Assembly (NCBI GenBank): GCA_964556755.1
Contig: CAZKXI010000003.1
Span: 1 to 64,000 of the forward strand
Direction of reading: 5' to 3'
Source of the DNA: UBA4085 sp964556755
GTDB lineage: Bacteria; Acidobacteriota; Aminicenantia; Aminicenantales; UBA4085
Length of the DNA stretch: 64,000 bases
Under the pieces are notes generated by a model. The model did no database searches and was not told where the DNA came from. It saw only the letters and a program-made list of their open reading frames with translations. Position numbers and translations under genes: made by a program. Shown here one piece after another: positions 1 to 6,447 of this stretch (positions are counted from its first letter, which is position 1; each line of letters begins with the position of its first letter).

Positions 1-945
1 CGCCGCGAGCTTCCCCCCCGGGGAGGGATCATCTTCGATGAAATCCATAAATACCGTTCCTGGCGAAATTACCTCAAAGGGCTGGTCGATCAACCGGACC
101 GTCGATGGAAGCTTCTCGTTGTCGGAAGCGCCCGCCTGGATGCTTATCGGTTCGGCGGGGATTCGCTTCAAGGCCGATATCATTTCCTGCGTCTCCACCC
201 GTTCTCCGTCGCCGAGCTCGGCTTGACGGAGCCCAGGGAGCTGCAGGATCTCTTGCGCCTGGGGGGCTTTCCCGAGCCGTTCCTCTCCGGGTCCGAAACG
301 GAGGCCCTCCGCTGGTCGCGCGAATACCGATCTCTCATTATCCGCGAAGAGATCGCGTCCTTGGAAGCGATCGTCGACCTGGGGAATCTCGAGCTGCTGG
401 CACTCCGGCTGCCCCAGTTGGTCGGCTCCCCCCTGTCGGTCAACTCCCTGCGCGAGGATCTCCAAGTCAGCCACAAGACGGTCTCCCGCTGGCTTCAAGC
501 CCTGGAGCGGCTCTATATGATTTACCGGCTGCCGCCCTTCGGCGGACCGAAGATCCGCGCGGTCAAGAAAGAACAGAAGCATTACCAGTACGATTGGGCC
601 CTCGTCCCGGACATGGCCCGCCGCTTCGAGAACCTCGTGGCCGGACATCTCTTGAAATGGGTTCATTTCCAGCAGGATACGCTCGGCCGTGACCTGGATC
701 TGCGCTACTTCCGGGACGTGGACGGCCGGGAGGTGGATTTCGTCGTCACAGAGGGAGGAAAGCCCATCCGGCTGATCGAGGCGAAATGGGCCGACGAGAC
801 GGTCGACCGCTGCCTGCGCTACCTGAAGGCGAGATTTCCGGAAGCTGAGGCGGTTCAGATCAGCGCCGTGGGGGCGAAGGACTTTCTCTCGCCCGACGGC
901 ATCCGCGTTCGTCCGGCGCTTTCCTACCTCAGAGAGCTGATCTGA
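1..945 (+). CDS. AAA family ATPase with DUF4143 C-terminal half (5' end missing)
   Basis: The frame is open from the first base, so the N-terminus, including the Walker A motif, lies outside the window; 314 residues are visible. They begin just before a Walker B-like strand (GIIFDEIHKY, about visible residues 9-18). A sensor-like strand follows (LLVVGSARLD), then a helix-turn-helix-like stretch (SLREDLQVSHKTVSRWL, about 149-165), and near the C-terminus an endonuclease-fold signature (GREVDFVV ... LIEAKW). This order matches the AAA_14/DUF4143 family, usually about 400 residues. Members are common accessory genes of uncertain role, often suggested to be toxin-antitoxin or DNA-linked ATPases. 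It stops 61 bp before the radical SAM gene on the same strand, but nothing seen links the two functionally. Family assignment is confident; biological role is unknown. Confidence 0.85.
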   Translation, partial: RRELPPRGGIIFDEIHKYRSWRNYLKGLVDQPDRRWKLLVVGSARLDAYRFGGDSLQGRYHFLRLHPFSVAELGLTEPRELQDLLRLGGFPEPFLSGSETEALRWSREYRSLIIREEIASLEAIVDLGNLELLALRLPQLVGSPLSVNSLREDLQVSHKTVSRWLQALERLYMIYRLPPFGGPKIRAVKKEQKHYQYDWALVPDMARRFENLVAGHLLKWVHFQQDTLGRDLDLRYFRDVDGREVDFVVTEGGKPIRLIEAKWADETVDRCLRYLKARFPEAEAVQISAVGAKDFLSPDGIRVRPALSYLRELI

Positions 946-954
946 TCGCCTTGG

Positions 955-983
955 TTGAAAAATTCGGTCCGATGGACTAGAGT
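955..983 (+). promoter_or_regulatory. Possible sigma70-type promoter before the radical SAM gene
   Basis: TTGAAA (955-960), a 17-bp spacer and TAGAGT (978-983) sit in the 61-bp gap upstream of the start at 1007. The -10 matches the consensus at four of six positions. No clear Shine-Dalgarno sequence lies between it and the ATG, so expression strength is uncertain. Confidence 0.35.
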
Positions 984-1006
984 CGGTCCCTCCTTAGACT
1001 CCATCT

Positions 1007-3475
1007 ATGCCGCAGCATCTTCTCCTGGTTCCGTCCCTGTCCTGTCCGGCCGAGTGCCTCTACTGCTTCGGCCCCAAGGGAAGCGGACCCGTCATGCGGC
1101 CGGAGACCATCGACGAGATCGTGGCTTGGCAGAACCGGTCGGGGGAGACGGAGCCTCTGGAGGTCATCTTCCACGGCGGAGAGCCGCTGGCCGCGGGCGC
1201 GGCGTTCTACCGTGAGGCTTTGCCGCGCCTGCGGAAAGGCCTGGCCCAACGGACCGTGGGCTTCAGCGTCCAGAGCAACCTGTGGCTGTTGGACGAGGCG
1301 CTGATCGACCTGTTCCGCGAATACCGCGTCTCCATCGGCACCAGCCTTGACGGGCCCGAAGCGATCAACGACGCCCAGCGCGGCCCCGGCTACTTCCGTC
1401 GGACCATGGCCGGGATCGACCGGGCCCGCCGGGGCGGGCTGAGCGCGGGCTGCATCTGCACCTTCACCGCCGCCTCAGCGCCGGAGGCCGATCGGATCTT
1501 CGATTTCTTCCTCGGCGAACAGCTGAACTTCACCGTCCACGCCGCCGTTCCCCCCCTTCGCCCCGGGGCTTCCGATCCGTGGTCGATCTCCCCGCGGGCT
1601 TACGGGGAGCTGCTCGTCTCCCTGATGGATCGCTACCTGGAGAATCTCCATAGAATCCGCATCAGCACCCTGGATATCCTGAGCCGGAGCGTCTCTTCGG
1701 GCAAGGGAGGGCTTTGCACGTTCAACGACTGCTTGGGCGGATATCTGTCCGTCGGCGCCGATGGGGAGGTCCACCCCTGCCAGCGGTTTGGGGGGCGGCC
1801 CGAATACGGCCTGGGTCACATCCGGAGCTTGAGGGCGCCGGCGGATGTTGCGGATTCGCCTGTCGGGCGGTTGTTCGTCGCGCGGCAGCGGCGGGTCGAT
1901 GCGGAGTGTGGAGATTGCCCCTACCTGGCCATCTGCCGGGGAGGATGCGCCTATAACCAGTGGGCGGCGGCCGGGGGGCGACCTGATCCGGCGCCCCGGG
2001 ATCCCTACTGCCCCGCCTACCGGCGCATCTTCGACCATATCGTCCAACGGGGCGTCGAGGAGTTCTTCAGCCGGGATCATCTCGATGCGCTTGTCGATGG
2101 GGAAAAGGCTCCGCGGCCCGGTTCGGGCAGGCTGCTTTCGATCATGGGCCGGGATGCCCATCCGTTCGAGACGGCCCGGCACGCCCGCCGCGTCGCCGCC
2201 GCGGTCGCCCTGGCCGAGACGGATTCGGCTTCGGAAGCGGCGCGCAAGCTCCAGGCGCTCGGCCTGACGTCTCGAGTCGAGCGGGCCGTGGAGAGGATGG
2301 AGGAGTACCGGAAGACCCTCACCACTCCAGGCGATGTCCTCGGCAATTTGTACCTCCATGTGACTTTTGCTTGTCCCCTGTCCTGTTCCCACTGCTACGC
2401 CCGGTCCGGTCCGGACCGGACCGAAAGCCAGTCCGTCGACAAGGCCCTGGAAATCTGCCGGGAGGCGGCCCGTCTGGGATTCCGGCACCTGGTGATCACC
2501 GGCGGGGAGCCGCTGGCCCACCCGGAGCGGGATGCCCTGCTGGAGGGGCTGGGCGCGCGGCGAGGCGGGATCAAGCCGTCGCTGTCGGTCTTGCGGACCA
2601 GCCTGGCCCTGCCCATGGACGAGGCGCTTGTGCGGCGGCTGGGACGCAGCGCCGATCAGGTCGTCGTCAGCGTCGACGGCGACCGGAGCACCCATGATGA
2701 GCGGCGCGGGCCGGGGAGCTACGACCTGGTAGTGGACAATCTGCGCCGGCTCCTCGAGGCTGGGGGCGGAGCGGACGTCTCGATCGCCGCCGTTCTACCG
2801 CTGCGGCTCGTCTATGGGCCGCCGGGGGAGTCGGTCCGCGCCTTGGCGGCCGAGCTGGGCATCCGGCGCGTCCGCTTCCGGCCCGTCCTGCCCATCGGGA
2901 GAGCGGCGGCGGCGGAAGCGGAGGCGGCTCCGGAGAGTCTCTGGGGGCATGTCCGCCCCGAGGACATGCTGGCCTATGGATTCCATCCGGTGACGTCCTG
3001 CGGCATCGGCCAAAATCTTTACATCGAGCCCGACGGCGGCGCCTACCCCTGTTATGCCTGGCACGGGCCCCGTTGGAAGATCGGTCAGGCCGACGGGCCA
3101 CGGGGCTTGTCCGAGCTGATCCGCTCGCCCGCCTTCCTCGATTTGAGGCGCCACAACGTCGATTCCATCCGGCGCTGCCGGACCTGCCCGCTGCGCTATC
3201 TGTGCGGCGGGGCCTGCCGGGCCTGGAATCAGTACCCCCTGTCGCGGCAGACCGACCTGGATGCTCCGCCGCGGGATTGCAGCAGCTTGCATCGCCGAGC
3301 TCTCTCTCTCTTGAAGTGCGCCCTGGACCAGCTCCGCGTCTCGGTCCGGGAGTGGGAGGGAGTCGGCTTGTCTTTCCCGGCTCGGCCGCCGGAGATCGAC
3401 GAAGGCGCGGATTCCAAAGGAAATGAGAGGAGGGAATCATGTCCCTTTTCGGACCTCCCAATATCGGGAAGCTGA
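1007..3475 (+). CDS. Tandem radical SAM/SPASM protein (two complete units in one chain)
   Basis: The 822-residue protein contains two radical SAM/SPASM units in series. Unit 1 has the iron-sulfur motif CxxxCxxC at C13/C17/C20, a GGEPL motif, and a SPASM region with cysteines in CTFNDC, HPCQRF, ECGDCPYLAICRGGC and DPYCP. Unit 2 has CxxxCxxC at C456/C460/C463, TGGEPLAHP, and a SPASM region with TSCG, YPCYAW, RRCRTCPLRYLCGGAC and RDCSS. A roughly 100-residue linker joins the units. SPASM radical SAM enzymes typically carry extra Fe-S clusters and act on peptides or proteins, and two radical SAM partners acting together are known from the His-Xaa-Ser (HxsB/HxsC) system. No small precursor-peptide gene is visible nearby. 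The 3' end overlaps the HEAT gene by 37 nt, so that protein is the obvious substrate candidate. The chemistry is unknown; substrate assignment is inference. Confidence 0.92.
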   Translation: MPQHLLLVPSLSCPAECLYCFGPKGSGPVMRPETIDEIVAWQNRSGETEPLEVIFHGGEPLAAGAAFYREALPRLRKGLAQRTVGFSVQSNLWLLDEALIDLFREYRVSIGTSLDGPEAINDAQRGPGYFRRTMAGIDRARRGGLSAGCICTFTAASAPEADRIFDFFLGEQLNFTVHAAVPPLRPGASDPWSISPRAYGELLVSLMDRYLENLHRIRISTLDILSRSVSSGKGGLCTFNDCLGGYLSVGADGEVHPCQRFGGRPEYGLGHIRSLRAPADVADSPVGRLFVARQRRVDAECGDCPYLAICRGGCAYNQWAAAGGRPDPAPRDPYCPAYRRIFDHIVQRGVEEFFSRDHLDALVDGEKAPRPGSGRLLSIMGRDAHPFETARHARRVAAAVALAETDSASEAARKLQALGLTSRVERAVERMEEYRKTLTTPGDVLGNLYLHVTFACPLSCSHCYARSGPDRTESQSVDKALEICREAARLGFRHLVITGGEPLAHPERDALLEGLGARRGGIKPSLSVLRTSLALPMDEALVRRLGRSADQVVVSVDGDRSTHDERRGPGSYDLVVDNLRRLLEAGGGADVSIAAVLPLRLVYGPPGESVRALAAELGIRRVRFRPVLPIGRAAAAEAEAAPESLWGHVRPEDMLAYGFHPVTSCGIGQNLYIEPDGGAYPCYAWHGPRWKIGQADGPRGLSELIRSPAFLDLRRHNVDSIRRCRTCPLRYLCGGACRAWNQYPLSRQTDLDAPPRDCSSLHRRALSLLKCALDQLRVSVREWEGVGLSFPARPPEIDEGADSKGNERRESCPFSDLPISGS

Positions 3476-5271
3476 AAGCGAATCGCGATTTCGACGGCCT
3501 GGGCAGGGTCTTGACGACGTACCAGAAGAGCGGCGCCGTGCGCCAGGCCGCGGCCGAGGCCTTGGGCGAGCTGCGGGACGCCAAGGGACTGGACCCGCTC
3601 GGCTCGGCGCTGAGGGTTGAGAACGACGCGGAGGTCAGGGCCGCCGCCGTCCGGGCCATGCGCCGGATCGGGGGCCAGGCGGCCTTGGCCTCCCTCGTCG
3701 ACCTGCTGGCCTCGAGCCGGGCTCAGTCGGCGGCCGCCGACGCCTTGGTCGAGATCGGAGAGCCCGCCCTCGGCGTCCTGGTCCCCAAGCTGGTCCAGGC
3801 CGTCCGCGACAAGCTGGGCGCGGAAAAGATCTTGGTCCAGCTCGAGAACGTGAAGCCGTTGGCCGACCGGCTGCGGGGCTGCGGCAGCGAGGAGACCGCC
3901 CGGGTTCTGAAATCCGTTAGCGCGAACGTCGGCGGCGGCTTGTCGGTCGAGAAGATTCAAGAAGCGGTCTCCGTCTACCAAATGGCGGTGGATGGGGGCC
4001 GGGACAGTGATGCCAAGATCGAGCGGGGACTGGCCGTGCTCCGGCGCATCGGCAGCCTCGATGCGCTGTTGACCCTCCTGGGATTCATGAGCCTGAAGAC
4101 CGACAATCCGGTCGTCTCCATGTCCCTCGCGAGCACGGCGTCGCGCGAGCTGGAGCGGTGTGAAGGCCGTTGGCCGGCGCCGGTGCTTATCGAGGCCCTG
4201 AAATCGCCCAGCGCTCCGGCGCGCCGCATGGCGGCCGCCCGCCTCCGCGAGAAGGAAGAGCCGGGCGCGAAGGCCCTGCTGATCTCGGCCCTGGAAGATC
4301 CCGATGACCTCTTGCGCCGGGAGGCGGCCCGCGCCATAGGGACCTGGAAGTATCAAGAGGCCCTCCAGCCGCTCCTGCGGATTTTGAAGAACAGCCAGGG
4401 CCAATATGATACCCGGACCGCCGCCGCCGAAGCCCTCATGGAGCTCGGCGATCCCCAGGCCGTTCAGCCGCTTCTCGACGGCTGGCGGGAGGCCAACGGA
4501 GTATCCGAGGCCTTCCGCTTCCGAGTGGCCGTCATCCGGGCCCTGGGGGAGATCGGGGATCCCCGGGCCGTTCAGCCGCTCCGCGATGCCTTCAGCTCGG
4601 AGCTGTATGGCGAGGAGCGGGGAGCGATCCCGCGGGCCTTGGCTAAGATCAGGCATCCCCAGGCTATCGAGGCCTTGGCCGACGTCCTTCTCTCCACCTC
4701 CAGCGAGCTCGTTAAGATCGCCTTGGATGCTCTCAAGCCGTTCGGCCGCGACGCCGTCCCGGCGCTGCTCCGCAGGCTCGAGCTGGGCCGGCCGGCGGTC
4801 GCCGAAGCCCTGGAGCAGGCCGGCTGGACGCCGTCCGACAATACGGTCGGGGCGATCTTTTGGATCAACAAGGAGGATTGGGGGCGATGCGAAGCCCTCG
4901 GCGAGCCTGCCATCCGTCCCCTGATCGACCGGCTGGCGATGAAAGGGGATCTGCAGCCGGTCGTGAGGACGCTGGGCCGCCTTGGCGAAGCCCGGGCCGT
5001 CGAGCCCCTCATCCAGATGCTGGAGCATAGGAGCAAGGATGTGCGTCGCGAAGCCGCCGGGGCGCTGCTCGAGCTCTACCGGCGGGACAAGATCGACGCC
5101 GCCCGCAAGCAGCTCATCTTGGCCAACCGTGACAAGTTCCTGGCCGGGCACGTCGACAGCAGCGGGCATGTCGACCAGGGCGGGTCCTCGCACTCCGACT
5201 GCCCTTCCGATCATCACGAAGACGGGCCGACGCATGACGACAGAGGCATCGGGTTCTCCTTCGACATCTAG
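3439..5271 (+). CDS. HEAT-repeat protein with a His-x-Asp C-terminal tail; candidate substrate of the tandem radical SAM protein
   Basis: The 610-residue protein lacks a signal peptide, so it is probably cytoplasmic. The start is fixed by a strong AGGAGG just upstream of the ATG, inside the end of the radical SAM gene. From about residue 10 to 560 it is a run of HEAT/PBS-lyase-type helical repeats (AVRQAAAEALGELRD, EVRAAAVRAMRRIG, LLRREAARAIGTW, PRAVQPLRDAF, DVRREAAGALLEL), a fold used as a protein-binding scaffold. The repeats end abruptly, and residues 571-610 are a low-complexity Gly/Ser/Asp/His tail with five HxD motifs and one cysteine (C588). The tail looks like a modification or metal-binding region rather than part of the fold. 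The gene overlaps the upstream gene by 37 nt and the downstream P-loop gene by 38 nt, so the three are almost certainly co-translated. HEAT assignment is firm; the tail's role is inferred. Confidence 0.9.
   Translation: MSLFGPPNIGKLKANRDFDGLGRVLTTYQKSGAVRQAAAEALGELRDAKGLDPLGSALRVENDAEVRAAAVRAMRRIGGQAALASLVDLLASSRAQSAAADALVEIGEPALGVLVPKLVQAVRDKLGAEKILVQLENVKPLADRLRGCGSEETARVLKSVSANVGGGLSVEKIQEAVSVYQMAVDGGRDSDAKIERGLAVLRRIGSLDALLTLLGFMSLKTDNPVVSMSLASTASRELERCEGRWPAPVLIEALKSPSAPARRMAAARLREKEEPGAKALLISALEDPDDLLRREAARAIGTWKYQEALQPLLRILKNSQGQYDTRTAAAEALMELGDPQAVQPLLDGWREANGVSEAFRFRVAVIRALGEIGDPRAVQPLRDAFSSELYGEERGAIPRALAKIRHPQAIEALADVLLSTSSELVKIALDALKPFGRDAVPALLRRLELGRPAVAEALEQAGWTPSDNTVGAIFWINKEDWGRCEALGEPAIRPLIDRLAMKGDLQPVVRTLGRLGEARAVEPLIQMLEHRSKDVRREAAGALLELYRRDKIDAARKQLILANRDKFLAGHVDSSGHVDQGGSSHSDCPSDHHEDGPTHDDRGIGFSFDI
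5149..5271 (+). other. Five-fold His-x-Asp tail of the HEAT protein
   Basis: Codons 571-610 encode HVD (571), HVD (577), HSD (585), HED (593) and HDD (599), with starts spaced 6, 8, 8 and 6 residues, then GIGFSFDI to the end. C588 lies in the middle. The regular spacing of a two-residue signature outside the folded HEAT region suggests a repeated modification site or a metal-ion binding strip. The start codon of the downstream gene lies inside this coding stretch in another frame. Confidence 0.7.
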
Positions 5272-5905
5272 GCCGGTGATCGCCCTGACCGGGGGGCCGG
5301 GAGGGGGAAAGTCGACCCTGATCCGGTACCTGGCCCGCGACCCTTCTTGGGCATCCGCCTTCGTGGCCCTGCCGGAGGCGGATCCCGGCGCGGGGGGCAT
5401 CCAGGGGGACCAGGGCGCGAAGCTGCGCCTGAGGGGCGTCGTCCGCCGCCAGATGGCCCTGGAGGACGCTTCGAGCGCAGCGATGGAGCCAGAGGATTCG
5501 AGGGTCATTCTCTGCCATCGAGGCAGCTTGGACCCCCTGGCTTTCTGGCTGCAAGCGGGCTGGCCGGAACGCGAGTTCTATGATTTGACGGAGACGACGA
5601 GGGAGGGCCACTATGCGCGCTATGCGGCCGTCCTGCATATGGTGACCAACGCCCTGGATGTCCCCCGGAGGCATACGCGGTGGCCGGGATTGAACATCCC
5701 CGGAGCCGCCGAGGAAGCCGTCGAGATCGATCGGCGCCTGGAGGTGATCTGGGGCGGGCATCCGCGCTATGTCAGGATCTCGAATGAAGGGCGCGATTGG
5801 CCGATGAAATACGAAGCCGCGAGGGCCGAGCTGGCGAAGGTCCGGACGGCCCGGGCGGGGAATATGACGGCACGGTCTAGATACCCGCCGCTTCCGAGCA
5901 GATGA
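5234..5905 (+). CDS. P-loop ATPase/kinase, AAA_28-like, third gene of the radical SAM unit
   Basis: Starting at ATG 5234 gives 223 residues with a textbook P-loop GGPGGGKST at 20-28; a GTG at 5276 is the only other sensible start. Downstream are VILCHRGSLDPLAFW, which occupies the place of the CDRGxLDxLAYW signature of AAA_28/NadR-like P-loop proteins, and a lid/base-binding region around HTRWPGLNIP. The usual Asp of CDRG is His here, which could change metal or phosphate handling. The family includes small-molecule kinases and uncharacterised ATPases. The 38-nt overlap with the HEAT gene indicates a shared job, for example ATP-driven or kinase-type processing in the same modification system. 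That role is inferred; the fold is well supported. The 3' end overlaps a convergent gene by 29 nt. Confidence 0.82.
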   Translation: MTTEASGSPSTSRPVIALTGGPGGGKSTLIRYLARDPSWASAFVALPEADPGAGGIQGDQGAKLRLRGVVRRQMALEDASSAAMEPEDSRVILCHRGSLDPLAFWLQAGWPEREFYDLTETTREGHYARYAAVLHMVTNALDVPRRHTRWPGLNIPGAAEEAVEIDRRLEVIWGGHPRYVRISNEGRDWPMKYEAARAELAKVRTARAGNMTARSRYPPLPSR

Positions 5906-6257
5906 GCCAGGTCGTCGTCTCCTTGACGGCGGGCGAAGGCTTGGGCTCGGAGGCGGGATAGGTCAGGACCGCTTTCCGGGCGTAGATCGTCTCGCCGACC
6001 ATTGAAGTGTTGCGGTTCTCCAGCGGGACGGAGGCCGAGACCCATTTGACGGTCACGTCCTTGGCCGGCCTCTTGACTCCGTCGATGATCCAGTATTCCT
6101 CGGGCGCCTTCATCGACCAGTTATTGAAGAACCGGTAGGTGATCGTGCCGGCGGGATTGGAGTAGGACCGGCTGGAAAACGAGGCTTCGGTGAAGCCCGT
6201 GCAGAGGACCGCCAGGGCTATCCCGGCGACTGCGAAACGGATGCGTCTGCGGCTCAT
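5877..6257 (-). CDS. Small secreted protein of unknown function
   Basis: The 126-residue product starts at 6257 behind GGAGGGAGG. It has a basic N-terminus and a hydrophobic segment (FAVAGIALAVLCTGFTEA), consistent with a Sec signal peptide cleaved near residue 27. The mature part contains TYRFFNNWSMKAPEEYWI and a C-terminal TTTWLICSEA; I recognise no family. The periodic hydrophobic pattern suggests a small beta-rich domain. It converges on the P-loop gene, with overlapping 3' ends, and its promoter region is shared with the divergent peptidase gene at 6448. Confidence 0.65.
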   Translation of the reverse strand: MSRRRIRFAVAGIALAVLCTGFTEASFSSRSYSNPAGTITYRFFNNWSMKAPEEYWIIDGVKRPAKDVTVKWVSASVPLENRNTSMVGETIYARKAVLTYPASEPKPSPAVKETTTWLICSEAAGI

Positions 6258-6447
6258 GGACCTCCCTCCTCCGGCAAGTGCTGCGTTGATCTCGAGTCTA
6301 GGCTCCCATGCGTCGGGTGTCAATGAGGTCCATGCGGCGTTGAGGCGAGGCAGGGCTGCGCCCAAAAAGCAGAGGGCATTCGCTGATCTTTTTTCGCGGA
6401 ATCCGTTAGAATGATTGTCGGATCGAGGATCAGGCAGGGAGACGAAC

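Noticed and set aside
1007..3475. Anaerobic sulfatase-maturating enzyme for a nearby sulfatase
   Set aside because: No sulfatase gene is in the window and anSMEs have only one radical SAM unit.
3229..5508. A 759-codon open frame antisense to the HEAT gene
   Set aside because: Gly/Pro/Arg-rich translation typical of the antisense of GC-rich genes; the plus-strand HEAT repeats explain the stretch.
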